Below are positions 10,002-18,317 of a DNA stretch of 64,000 nt, in pieces. Each line of letters opens with the position of its first letter. Within the stretch, counting starts at the first letter, position 1. The translations under genes were made by a program, and so were the position numbers. The DNA is from PSRI01 sp041484195 (GTDB lineage: Bacteria; Bacteroidota; Bacteroidia; Chitinophagales; Chitinophagaceae), in contig JBGPHC010000005.1 in the NCBI GenBank assembly GCA_041484195.1, forward strand, positions 1 to 64,000, given 5' to 3'. The notes under the pieces are model-generated. The model was given only the letters and a program-made list of their open reading frames with translations. It had not been told where the DNA came from and made no database searches.

Positions 10002-11261
10002 TTATTGGTTGATGTCAGAAACAATTGCACTGGCAGGTATGCCCGCTACTTTTGTAGCTGTTTGGTCATAATTAATTTCTACTTTCTCTACATGCTTAGC
10101 AATATGCGGACGTGCCAGAATTTCGCTGACAGAACTTAAATCAATGGTTCTATCGTTTTGCACTTTTACTAATTCAACAAAAGATGGCAGTACAAGCATG
10201 GAACCCTCTTTAAGTTGTACCCATAGTAGCAATTCATTTTCTGATCCCGACTTGGCTGCCGAATCATAAAAAGTAACACCTCTGGAAAGCCCGGCTTTCA
10301 CTTTCAAAACATCTTCATCCTGTAAAGCGGTTCCTTCCGATAAGGTTACATGATCGGATATGTTATGCGGGTTTATGGAAAACCCATGTACATAATGCCC
10401 TTCGCTTAATTTGGATTGTGAACCCAATGTGGTCATGGTTGAATCAACATTTTTCTCACCGGGATTGCGGAACGGCGACATAATCTGTTCGGAATAAATT
10501 TGTCCTTTACGGTATTGATCTATACCATGTGTAATTTGAACCGGACCATGGATGGAAAGGTTTACTTGTCCGGCATAAGTTCCTCCAAACAAACGGATGT
10601 CTAAACAAGAAAGCAGGTTAGATAAAAAAATCTTTTTATCTATGCCACCTGTCACCATATTATCTAACTCATTGGCAATGGTCTCAAGATCAGTAAAAGC
10701 GCCATCAATCTTTTGAAGATTTCCATTCTCAATAAAGAGATAGCTTTCTTCATCATCTTCGGTTATTTTGCTTTGAACAAAAGCTATTGTCTGCTGCTCT
10801 GATTTTTTTCCAACTACCTTGTCAAAGGAACTTTTAAGTGTTTTCAAATCTGAATCTTCAGGCAAATCTTTGAAATATTTCTTTAATGCAGCTGATTTAG
10901 GTTTATCTGATAACAATCCCGAAACCGAAACGCCATCATACTTAAATAAGAAAAATTTATCCTCTGCTGTACTATTTAATTTTTTTCCTGCTTTTTTAGG
11001 ATCTCCAAAATTAAATTTGTAGCTCTCATCTAATGTGCGAGGCTTAAAGTTTGGGTCAACTGATTTGAAGTAGAATATCTTTTCATCAGGATAAGCTTTC
11101 TTCAGGTAATTGCGAACGCTATACTTTAATGCCTTATCGGTGGCATAAACCGATCCATCAGGTAGTGTACGGGGTTGATGGGTAAAGTCAGCGTTATAAT
11201 TTGAGTTAATAGATTTAATGACTACGCATCCGAAAACGCGGCTTGTGAATGTGCTGGGCAT
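10002..11261 (-). CDS. cas7: Cascade backbone subunit Cas7 (Csh2-like), with a large insertion
   Basis: The N-terminus (SRVFGCVVIKSINSNYNADF, then PRTLPDGSVYATDKALKYSVRNYL) and the later block FGGTYAGQVNLSIHGPVQITHG are typical of Cas7 proteins of type I-B. Six or more copies form the crRNA-binding backbone of Cascade. At 419 residues it is about 100 residues longer than most Cas7/Csh2 proteins. The excess sits in a lysine- and aspartate-rich stretch (about residues 65-190) that may be an added thumb or insertion domain. It is 36 bp downstream of cas8b and 3 bp upstream of cas5. Confidence 0.93.
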   Translation of the reverse strand: MPSTFTSRVFGCVVIKSINSNYNADFTHQPRTLPDGSVYATDKALKYSVRNYLKKAYPDEKIFYFKSVDPNFKPRTLDESYKFNFGDPKKAGKKLNSTAEDKFFLFKYDGVSVSGLLSDKPKSAALKKYFKDLPEDSDLKTLKSSFDKVVGKKSEQQTIAFVQSKITEDDEESYLFIENGNLQKIDGAFTDLETIANELDNMVTGGIDKKIFLSNLLSCLDIRLFGGTYAGQVNLSIHGPVQITHGIDQYRKGQIYSEQIMSPFRNPGEKNVDSTMTTLGSQSKLSEGHYVHGFSINPHNISDHVTLSEGTALQDEDVLKVKAGLSRGVTFYDSAAKSGSENELLLWVQLKEGSMLVLPSFVELVKVQNDRTIDLSSVSEILARPHIAKHVEKVEINYDQTATKVAGIPASAIVSDINQ

Positions 11262-11297
11262 AAGTTGGTTTGATTTTATGAATAAGTGAAAAATTTG

Positions 11298-13148
11298 TTA
11301 TTGCACTTCAACTTTCTTCTTTGTGTAATAAAAGCTCGGACTAAAATAACCTGCCAAAACGAATGTCATCAGCTTCTTCATGTCTGCACTCTTATCAAAT
11401 GCCATAATCTCACGCATTAAACGTTTAACTCTTCCGTTATCATCCCGTTCAATTGCGTATAAGTATTTCTGAAAAAGTCGGACAATTTCATTTTTAAACA
11501 ATTTAGAGTCAGACTTTTGAAGAAACCCTTCCAGAGCAGCATGTGAATTGTCTGCGGATTTACTTTTATCAAAAAGAAAGTCGATTAATTGTCCTGCAAC
11601 AAAAGCAAATTCAACTTCGTCAGCTATAGCTATTCTCTCTGGCGAATCTGCAATCTGCATGGTCTTTTCAATGAGTTGATCAAGTTTGTCAGGCATAAAA
11701 TATCCGTTGAAGTTTAGATTTTTATTATCGAAATGATGATTTAAGCTAAAGTATATGTTCAACTTTTCCTTTATTTTGTCGGATCGGGAATATTTCAAAT
11801 CATCACGTATTCCGGCAAGCATTATTTCCTTAAATACAGAGCCAGTAATAATATTTTTTCTTGATTTGTAGATATAATCGTAAATAGTTTTTCGATACTT
11901 TCTAAAAGCCCCGAGCGTCAGATCATTCTTGCCACCATCATTTTCCTTATAGCTCTCTTCTTTTAAATCATCGAAAACATTATCTGCCTTGTTGTATTTA
12001 TCTCCCATTGCAATATTGAACACTCCCCAATACAGATCAAATACATTTTTCAAAAAATAACTTGGCTTTATATTTTTACCATCCTTCAGAATGAAAAGAT
12101 TTTTTACTTCCCATACTTCTCTTTCGCCTTTTTTATCTTTTAACTGATATTCGAAGCGGCTTACAAAATCAAAATCCTTGATTTCGCCTTTCTGATAAAA
12201 TAAAAGATAATAGTTGCCTAACTCCTTATGTAGTTTGTTTTGAATTTCTTCTACAATTTCTTTATAACCTCTTTTTTTCCCATCTTCTAATGCCTCTCTA
12301 TTGAATAAAGCTAAGGTTAGCTCTTTTCGTTCATCCTCGTATATGAAAATGGGTAAAGGATTGGGGAGGCTACTTCTTCCAAGAATTCCTTTAATTTCTA
12401 AAAGTTTTGACCCATCAGAGGCATAAATTCGACTACTTACGTCGAAGGTTGCGGTTTGATGCATTAGGAAAGGCTTCTTGTCAGGAAAGCCACTAAAGAA
12501 AGAACTAACTCCAATAGTAGACTGCGTTACTTCTCCTTTTGGAAAGTTGTATTGGTTAGTAGTAAAAATTTTATCAAGCATATAAAAGCTATATGCTTTC
12601 TGATAAATCTCAGTTGGCAAATCAGCATAAAAAATTACATACTCGCTATCTTTAATTTTTTTATACTCCTCAATTTGATCTAAGTAACTGTGAATTTTAT
12701 TTCTTGCGTTTATCATGTTAATAAACGTTATTGCATTTGATTTTTCACCATCATCTTCCACCATTTTTTGAGCTTCATCAAAGTATGAGATCAGACTATC
12801 GTATACTACTGGCTTGCCTTCACTTTTACGCTTTATATAATTTTCTCCATCTTCAAGATTAGTTTTCTTTATGGCAAGGCAATATGGAGAACAAGAATGG
12901 ATGGCTTTTGTTTTTTTATCTATACACTTGTTTGTATCATTATCTAACATCCATGAGGAATTTGTTCTTGCTGCACAAAACAGCAGTACATCAGTTAGTT
13001 CTACCTTTTTTTTTTGATAAACGATTTTTTTAAAAACTTTAGGGTTATCAAAATTTAGTATTATATGCAACCCCTCCTTAGGGACTATGCCAATAGATTT
13101 AAGTTCTTCCGGTAATGAATCTGTAAATTGTATGAGTTCTTTAATCAT
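11298..13148 (-). CDS. cas8b: Cascade large subunit Cas8b (Csh1/TM1802-like)
   Basis: This 616-residue, lysine-rich protein occupies the large-subunit position between cas6 and cas7. A cysteine group near the N-terminus (Cys75, Cys86, Cys90 in NKCIDK and CSPYC) resembles the zinc-binding insertion of Csh1-family Cas8b. The late segment DEVEFAFVAGQLIDFLFDKS followed by helical sequence fits the C-terminal bundle that acts as small subunit. Cas8b recognises the PAM and recruits Cas3. Sequence identity in this family is low, so the call rests on length, the cysteine motif and gene order. Confidence 0.9.
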   Translation of the reverse strand: MIKELIQFTDSLPEELKSIGIVPKEGLHIILNFDNPKVFKKIVYQKKKVELTDVLLFCAARTNSSWMLDNDTNKCIDKKTKAIHSCSPYCLAIKKTNLEDGENYIKRKSEGKPVVYDSLISYFDEAQKMVEDDGEKSNAITFINMINARNKIHSYLDQIEEYKKIKDSEYVIFYADLPTEIYQKAYSFYMLDKIFTTNQYNFPKGEVTQSTIGVSSFFSGFPDKKPFLMHQTATFDVSSRIYASDGSKLLEIKGILGRSSLPNPLPIFIYEDERKELTLALFNREALEDGKKRGYKEIVEEIQNKLHKELGNYYLLFYQKGEIKDFDFVSRFEYQLKDKKGEREVWEVKNLFILKDGKNIKPSYFLKNVFDLYWGVFNIAMGDKYNKADNVFDDLKEESYKENDGGKNDLTLGAFRKYRKTIYDYIYKSRKNIITGSVFKEIMLAGIRDDLKYSRSDKIKEKLNIYFSLNHHFDNKNLNFNGYFMPDKLDQLIEKTMQIADSPERIAIADEVEFAFVAGQLIDFLFDKSKSADNSHAALEGFLQKSDSKLFKNEIVRLFQKYLYAIERDDNGRVKRLMREIMAFDKSADMKKLMTFVLAGYFSPSFYYTKKKVEVQ

Positions 13149-13188
13149 GTAAGCTTTTTAATAATTCTAATATTCAAACTTTTTAATC

Positions 13189-13995
13189 TTACACCACCCC
13201 CACGCATCCCATCCCCATTGCATTATAAATCCCGCATCCGCTGTTCAGTATGAGTTCCAGTATATCTTCCGGCGCCTTTATTCGCAAACGAAATTTATCA
13301 AATCCGCGAACCCTTGTTTCACCTTTTGTGCCCGCTTTTATAGTGATCAGCCGCGAACGGGACGAATGGGAAAAGAAAATGGTTTTTACATTGATCTGAT
13401 CATGCAGCAACCGGTAATCTTCATCCGTAAGTTCATGAATCGAATCATATTTTTCTATGATGTTGCGCTTCAGCATGGGAATAAAATCTTCATCTTCCGG
13501 CGACACGTAATCATAATTGCCCTTTGCATTTTTTCTTCCAATCACCATCGGCGACATGGGTTGCAGCAACGCTTCCGCAACTCCACTATTAATAATAATC
13601 CCGGCGGTGTGGTTTGCAGTTTCTACCTGCTGCACTATGAAGACCGCTTTACTTTTGCCGTCCGCTACCTCTACGCGCTGGTTCACGAACAATCCTTTAA
13701 TAAAGTTTTCTGCCGCATCGGAGATGTGGAAACATACAGTAAGCTGTACGTTTGAATCAAGCATATATAAACGATCAGCGCTGATGCGAAAAGGAACCCG
13801 GAGATCGGAGAAAGTGAACAACTTGAATTTTTTTAGCGTATTTGTTTTGCCATAGCCATACTCATGAAGAAAATCAGCATACGCCTCATCTGCTTGCTGA
13901 ATGATGCCGTAGATAGCAGAAGCAAGTGGGTATTGATAATTAACCGGTACCACGGCGGCGTTAGAAGAGATGGATAGTGAAATTTCGAATCGCAT
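13189..13995 (-). CDS. cas6: CRISPR pre-crRNA endoribonuclease Cas6
   Basis: The 268-residue protein begins with a RAMP strand (MRFEISLSI) followed by the typical YPLASAIYGII region. It ends with the glycine-rich loop SGCGIYNAMGMGCVGVV near residues 250-268, the hallmark of Cas6. It cleaves within repeats to leave the 8-nt ATTGAAAT handle. It is the first gene of the cas operon, so the operon promoter should lie just upstream, where an 18-bp palindrome is found at 14000-14017. Candidate catalytic histidines are present (for example in FLHEYGYGK) but cannot be assigned from sequence alone. Confidence 0.94.
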   Translation of the reverse strand: MRFEISLSISSNAAVVPVNYQYPLASAIYGIIQQADEAYADFLHEYGYGKTNTLKKFKLFTFSDLRVPFRISADRLYMLDSNVQLTVCFHISDAAENFIKGLFVNQRVEVADGKSKAVFIVQQVETANHTAGIIINSGVAEALLQPMSPMVIGRKNAKGNYDYVSPEDEDFIPMLKRNIIEKYDSIHELTDEDYRLLHDQINVKTIFFSHSSRSRLITIKAGTKGETRVRGFDKFRLRIKAPEDILELILNSGCGIYNAMGMGCVGVV

Positions 13996-13999
13996 ATTT

Positions 14000-14017
14000 T
14001 ATTTTATGTATAAAATA
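14000..14017. promoter_or_regulatory. 18-bp palindrome upstream of cas6
   Basis: A perfect inverted repeat, TATTTTAT and ATAAAATA around a 2-bp GT centre, lies 5-22 bp upstream of the cas6 start codon. This is the position of the ribosome-binding region and 5' leader of the cas operon. It could be an operator or an RNA hairpin limiting cas6 translation. The AT-rich context raises the chance of a coincidental match. Confidence 0.5.
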
Positions 14018-14316
14018 TCTTGCTACTTTGTTCAAATAGTTACCCATATGAAAATGACGTTGTCTGAAATGTCAGGCTTGCGTAAATAAGGCATGAAACA
14101 ATATAAACCTACTAATAAAAAATTTCTCTTCCAAGATCGAAAACTAATAATAATAATGGCAATGCAGGGCCTGGACCTTGTTTGTCTTAAAATTTTAGGG
14201 ATAGTTTTTCACATGATCCAACATACCAATGCAGCCCATCTTTGAAATCTCTTTATGGAAACCATTATTGCATGATACGGGTAAATTATTATGCGAACCC
14301 AAATAAATTTCCCGCA

Positions 14317-14821
14317 TTGGTTGGTGTTTCCCGTTTTGCTAAAGAAATACCTGCATACAAAGGTGTAAGGGAGCACCAACCAAACACTGTCATTTTATTG
14401 TTGGTGCTTTTCGCCTGGTCAGGGTTCCTATTGACCACCAATTCCGTAGTTCCGGTCCGTGATGACACGCACCGGGGCGGGGAACGATTGAGATCCTCCG
14501 GCAGGAAACATCAACAATGGCTGTTTGTATTGTTGGTGCTCCCTGGAAACATTATCAAAACTATTGAGATCCTCCAGAGGGAAACACCGACAATGGCCGT
14601 TTGTAATGGCTCTTCCCGCCTTGGTTGGTGTTTCCCGATTTACTAAAGAAATACCTGCATACAAAGCTGTAAGGGAGCACCAACCAAACACTGTCATTTT
14701 ATTGTTGGTGCTCCCTGGAAACTGAATCAGAAAGCCAGTGATGGTTCAGCGGGAAACATCGACAATGGCTCTTTTTATTGTTGGTGCTTTTCGCCTTGGT
14801 CAGGGTTCCTATTGACCAACC
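14317..14821. repeat. Cluster of hairpin-forming direct repeats
   Basis: A unit of about 90 bp occurs at 14317-14407 and 14621-14711 with only about four mismatches. It starts TTGGTTGGTGTTTCCC and contains GGGAGCACCAACCAA 37 bp later, its near-perfect reverse complement. The tail of the first unit (TTGTTGGTGCTTTTCGCC ... GGGTTCCTATTGACCA) recurs at about 14770-14819. Between the units, GAGATCCTCC-GGAAACA(T/C)C(A/G)ACAATGG segments at about 14490 and 14565 pair with ATTGTTGGTG segments to form more hairpins. The alternation of GGGAAACA and TGGTGCTCCC ends suggests a mosaic of one dispersed repeat family rather than a gene. Confidence 0.8.
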
Positions 14822-14948
14822 AAATCGCCCTTCGATTATTAATCACGATTTCATAGTATGTTTTGTAATCCTCATGATTTCGCCTAATCAGGCTCCCTGC
14901 CTGCCCCACATTATCACACTACTGTCATAAAATTACCTAAATTCAAAT

Positions 14949-14995
14949 AATAAAAGTATGATAATACTTTTATTAGATAATCCTCATTACCTTTG
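14949..14995 (+). promoter_or_regulatory. ric1 promoter with Rrf2-type operator
   Basis: A perfect inverted repeat of 11-bp arms (AATAAAAGTAT, 14949-14959; ATACTTTTATT, 14964-14974) flanks GATA. A Bacteroidota -7 element TACCTTTG follows at 14988-14995, so the inverted repeat sits over the -33 region. The start codon is 30 bp further on. The AAAAG..T-N4-A..CTTTT core also occurs before the second rrf2 gene at the same distance from its -7 box. Repression by a cysteine-containing Rrf2 regulator that releases on NO is the natural inference. Confidence 0.72.
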
Positions 14996-15025
14996 CACCA
15001 TAACTAAACCGCTAAATCTTTAAAT

Positions 15026-15985
15026 ATGGAAACAATGACCGGGAATATCCTGAACGTGACCCTGCTGGAACCGAGACAAAAGCACCCCACCATCTTCGCC
15101 CGCTTTGACCTGCTTGGAGAAGGTGAGAGTCTCACCCTGCATAACGATCATGACCCCAAACCGCTTTATTACCAGTTGCTGGGTGAGCGTGGAAATATAT
15201 TCACCTGGGAATACCTGGAACAGGGACCCGAAAGCTGGAAGGTGAGGATAGGCAAGAAAATTACCGGCCAGAATGATGAAACCCTGGGACAAATTGCGGC
15301 TAAGGATTTACGTAAGGCCGAAATTTTTAAGAAATACGGACTCGATTTTTGCTGCGGAGGAAAGAAAACCGTGAAAGAAGCCTGCGCCGAAAAAGGCCTC
15401 GACGCCACCAGGGTTGAACAGGAATTGCAGCAGGCCGATAAGAATCCTGCTACCCGGCCATTGCCTTATGGTGACTGGAGCCTTGATTTCCTCGCAGATT
15501 ATATTGTCAATACCCATCATAGTTATGTGAGGAAGATATTGCCGGAACTCCGGGGATATGCGGCCAAAGTGGCCGGGGTGCATGGCAATCTTCATCCTGA
15601 ATTAGTACCCATCCGTCAACTCGTGGAAGCTATTTACCAGGAACTCATGGTTCACCTGGATGAAGAAGAAGGACAGGTATTCCCATATATTAAGGAACTG
15701 GTGGCAGGTAACAAAAACCAGGATGCCAGCCAGGCTTTCACTGTGCCCGAAAAGCAGGGGCTCCTGCAACTGATGGAGCAGGATCATGAAGACGTGGGCA
15801 GTGACCTGCACAAGATCAGGACTCTCAGCAAAGACTACAGCCTCCCCGAAGATGCCTGCGCCAGTTATGAATTGCTGTACAAAATGCTCGCTGAATTTGA
15901 AGATGACCTTCATACCCATATTCACCTGGAAAATAATGTCCTTTTCCCCAAAACAATTGAATTGGAAAAACAATTGAGACAATGA
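15026..15985 (+). CDS. ric: RIC-family di-iron Fe-S cluster repair protein with DUF2249 domain (first copy)
   Basis: The 319-residue protein has three parts. Residues about 1-85 are a DUF2249 domain (FARFDLLGEGESLTLHNDHDP). Residues about 90-145 are the ScdA/RIC N-terminal domain with its Cys-Cys motif (KYGLDFCCGGKK). The rest is a hemerythrin-like four-helix bundle whose metal ligands are visible as NTHHSY, VHLDEEE, EQDHEDV and HIHLENN. Relatives (YtfE, ScdA, DnrN) restore iron-sulfur clusters damaged by NO or oxidants. The gene begins an operon with a hemerythrin protein (ATGA overlap) and NDH-2. An alternative start lies 3 codons downstream. Confidence 0.93.
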   Translation: METMTGNILNVTLLEPRQKHPTIFARFDLLGEGESLTLHNDHDPKPLYYQLLGERGNIFTWEYLEQGPESWKVRIGKKITGQNDETLGQIAAKDLRKAEIFKKYGLDFCCGGKKTVKEACAEKGLDATRVEQELQQADKNPATRPLPYGDWSLDFLADYIVNTHHSYVRKILPELRGYAAKVAGVHGNLHPELVPIRQLVEAIYQELMVHLDEEEGQVFPYIKELVAGNKNQDASQAFTVPEKQGLLQLMEQDHEDVGSDLHKIRTLSKDYSLPEDACASYELLYKMLAEFEDDLHTHIHLENNVLFPKTIELEKQLRQ

Positions 15986-16470
15986 AGAACCTAATCCCTA
16001 TAAAACGGCATCAGGCCTTTGTAGCTTTTTCCCGCGACCATCATTTTGGATTGTTGCTTTCCTGGAAAATAAGACAGGGCCTGCATGCCGTTTCGAATCC
16101 CGGGAGGATCACCAACTACCTGCTCTTCTTTTTTGAGGAATCGCTTCGGCAACATTTCAGGGAAGAGGAGCAGTATTTGTTCAACAAACTTCCTGTTGAT
16201 GATCCGTTGCGCAGCAGGGCGGAGGCCGAACACAGGAATATTTACCGCCTCGTGCAATCCCTCCGGGTAAGAAAGACAGATAAGGATTTATTAAATGAAT
16301 TCGCCGATACCCTGGAACAACATATCCGCTTTGAAGAAAGAACCTTCTTCAATCATCTGCAGGAGCATGTGGAATCCGGCATGTTGGAAGGGATGCCGGC
16401 TCACCCGGAACAATCGAATCGTGAAATGGATGATCGCTGGGATGATAAGTTCTGGGAAATAAAAAAATAA
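15982..16470 (+). CDS. Hemerythrin-domain protein
   Basis: The 162-residue protein carries a hemerythrin/HHE bundle: FSRDHHFGLLLSW near the N-terminus, LRQHFREEEQYLF in helix 2, AEHRNIY in helix 3 and LEQHIRFEERTFF in helix 4, supplying His/Glu ligands for a di-iron site. It has no signal peptide and is likely cytoplasmic. The start overlaps the ric1 stop by 4 nt, so it is probably a partner in iron, oxygen or NO handling. The substrate is unknown. Confidence 0.88.
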   Translation: MKNLIPIKRHQAFVAFSRDHHFGLLLSWKIRQGLHAVSNPGRITNYLLFFFEESLRQHFREEEQYLFNKLPVDDPLRSRAEAEHRNIYRLVQSLRVRKTDKDLLNEFADTLEQHIRFEERTFFNHLQEHVESGMLEGMPAHPEQSNREMDDRWDDKFWEIKK

Positions 16471-16474
16471 GATC

Positions 16475-17818
16475 ATGAATTTACCCAGGCCTAAGAATAA
16501 GCAAAAAATGGTTGTGATCATTGGGGCGGGCTTTGCGGGCCTCACACTTGCGAGAAGACTCTCATCAAAATATTTCCAGGTGCTGCTACTGGATAAGAAT
16601 AATTACCACCAGTTTCAACCCCTGCTCTACCAGGTGGCAACCTGCGGCCTGGAACCGAGCAGTATCAGTTTTCCGCTGCGAAAGGCATTCCAAAGGAATC
16701 CCAATGTATTCATCCGGATTACCGAAGTGCAAGGCATCGATGCCGGAACCAATACCATCAACACTTCCATCGGCGATATAGCATATGACTACCTTGTGCT
16801 GGCGCATGGTGCCGAAACCAATTATTTCATGAAAATGCAATTGCAGCAAAATGCGCTTTCCATGAAATCAGTTTCAGAAGCATTGTTATTGCGAAATACC
16901 CTCCTTCAAAACTATGAACAGGCACTTACTTCGAAAAGCGCGGAGGGAAAAGCGGCTCTCCTGAATGTGGTGATCGTGGGTGGAGGCCCTACCGGTGTGG
17001 AGCTGGCTGGTGCCATAGCCGAAATGAAAATGACGATACTCCCTAAGGAATATACCGAACTCAATTTCCAAACGATGGAAATCTACCTGTTGGAAGCGGC
17101 TCCCGGTTTATTGAATGGGATGAGTGAATACGCAGGAATTACTGTGAGAGAATATTTGCAAAATCTCGGTGTGAAGGTTCAATTGAATGCAACGGTTCAG
17201 GATTATGACGGACAATCCGTATTATTGAGCAATGGTGAATCCATTCACAGCAGGTGCCTCATTTGGGCGGCCGGCGTGAAAGGCGCGGATATGCAAGGAT
17301 TACCCGCTTCCTCCGTGGCCTCCAATAACAGAATTTTGGTAGATGAATTTAACCGCGTCAATAACCTGCAGCGGGTTTTTGCAATCGGTGACGTGGCCCT
17401 GATGCGGGATGAACAGCTTGTAAAAGGCCATCCGCAGGTGGCGCCTGTCGCGATTCAGCAAGCGAAGCTCCTGGCAAAAAATTTAAAAAGCCTCGAGACC
17501 AAAAAGCAAATGCTTCCATTTCTATACCGTGACAAGGGCAGTATGGCAACCGTGGGCAGGAACCAGGCAGTAGCCGAAATGGGAGCGATCAAAGTGCGGG
17601 GATTTGTTGCCTGGCTGATATGGATGATGGTACACCTTATGTCCATCATCGGTATAAAGAACAGGATATTCATACTTATCAACTGGGTATGGCAATATAT
17701 CACCTACGATCAATCGCTTCGCCTGATCATTAAACCTTCAAAAAAGAATCATGAAAAAATTATCCTTCATGCAACTAGCGGCCATGGCGCTATTCGCAAG
17801 CCTGCTGTGGGCATGTAA
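16475..17818 (+). CDS. ndh: Type II NADH:quinone oxidoreductase (NDH-2 family)
   Basis: The 447-residue flavoprotein has an N-terminal FAD-binding GxGxxG (VVIIGAGFAGLTLARRL), a central NAD-binding GxGxxG (VVIVGGGPTGVELAG), the second FAD motif VFAIGDVAL and the quinone-site segment APVAIQQAKLLAKN. A hydrophobic C-terminal stretch (VAWLIWMMVHLMSIIG) suits peripheral membrane attachment. It passes electrons from NADH to quinone without proton pumping. It begins 4 bp after the hemerythrin gene. The last 29 codons (after RLIIKP) look unlike the family and run 68 nt into the next gene, which may indicate a lost earlier stop codon. Confidence 0.93.
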   Translation: MNLPRPKNKQKMVVIIGAGFAGLTLARRLSSKYFQVLLLDKNNYHQFQPLLYQVATCGLEPSSISFPLRKAFQRNPNVFIRITEVQGIDAGTNTINTSIGDIAYDYLVLAHGAETNYFMKMQLQQNALSMKSVSEALLLRNTLLQNYEQALTSKSAEGKAALLNVVIVGGGPTGVELAGAIAEMKMTILPKEYTELNFQTMEIYLLEAAPGLLNGMSEYAGITVREYLQNLGVKVQLNATVQDYDGQSVLLSNGESIHSRCLIWAAGVKGADMQGLPASSVASNNRILVDEFNRVNNLQRVFAIGDVALMRDEQLVKGHPQVAPVAIQQAKLLAKNLKSLETKKQMLPFLYRDKGSMATVGRNQAVAEMGAIKVRGFVAWLIWMMVHLMSIIGIKNRIFILINWVWQYITYDQSLRLIIKPSKKNHEKIILHATSGHGAIRKPAVGM

Positions 17819-18227
17819 TTCCGGAAACAAGGCCGAAAATGCCAGCGCTAAAACAGATTCATTGGATCATGAACAGGGCGAAGTTGCAGGAACCCTGGCA
17901 TTGAATAATGGCGCCAAATGGAAGGCCGACAGCATCACCCATGTAAATGTGGCTGCATTCGAATCAATCATAGACAATTTTGAAAAAGCGGGCCAGCATG
18001 ATTTACCCGCGTATGCCCAGTTGGCGGATGATTTGCAGAAATCTTTGAATAGGCTGATCACTGATTGCAAAATGCAGGGTCCGGATCATGAAGCGCTGCA
18101 CCTTTGGCTACGGCCTCTTTTACAAAATGTGGCCGAACTGGCAAAAGCAACCACCACCAATGATGCCTCGAATCTGTTCAATGAAATCAAAGAGGAGGCA
18201 AGGCTCTATTCTCAATATTTTGAGTGA
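17751..18227 (+). CDS. Small lipoprotein, unknown function
   Basis: The 158-residue protein has a lipoprotein signal peptide (MKKLSFMQLAAMALFASLL followed by lipobox WAC at about residues 20-22). A mostly helical, charged mature part contains ITHVNVAAFESIIDNFEKAG and DHEALHLWLRPLLQNVAEL. It is not assigned to a family here. It overlaps the 3' end of ndh by 68 nt in another frame; the clear signal peptide shows this frame is coding. It is the last gene before the rrf2 regulator and may belong to the ric1-ndh operon. Confidence 0.82.
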   Translation: MKKLSFMQLAAMALFASLLWACNSGNKAENASAKTDSLDHEQGEVAGTLALNNGAKWKADSITHVNVAAFESIIDNFEKAGQHDLPAYAQLADDLQKSLNRLITDCKMQGPDHEALHLWLRPLLQNVAELAKATTTNDASNLFNEIKEEARLYSQYFE

Positions 18228-18317
18228 ATCCATATATCAATTTCCACGCATAAAATCAATCCCTCATAATTATTATGACTGATTTCAAAAAGCTATATAA
18301 TTTTAAGTTTCGGAAAT

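Larger units (their letters stand above)
14018..15025. other. 1-kb intergenic region between cas operon and ric1
   Basis: No frame here looks like a real protein. The region contains the hairpin-repeat cluster at 14317-14821 and the ric1 control region at 14949-14995. Bases 14018-14316 and 14830-14945 hold nothing else recognised. Confidence 0.7.

Noticed and set aside
14242..14725. Open frames of 66-134 codons between the cas operon and ric1
   Set aside because: They translate the hairpin repeats (for example two copies of IPAYK.VREHQPNTVILLLVL), and composition is unlike real proteins here.
14317..14821. Second CRISPR array
   Set aside because: Unit lengths and spacing are irregular, only two long copies exist, and units are self-complementary over long arms, unlike a repeat-spacer array.
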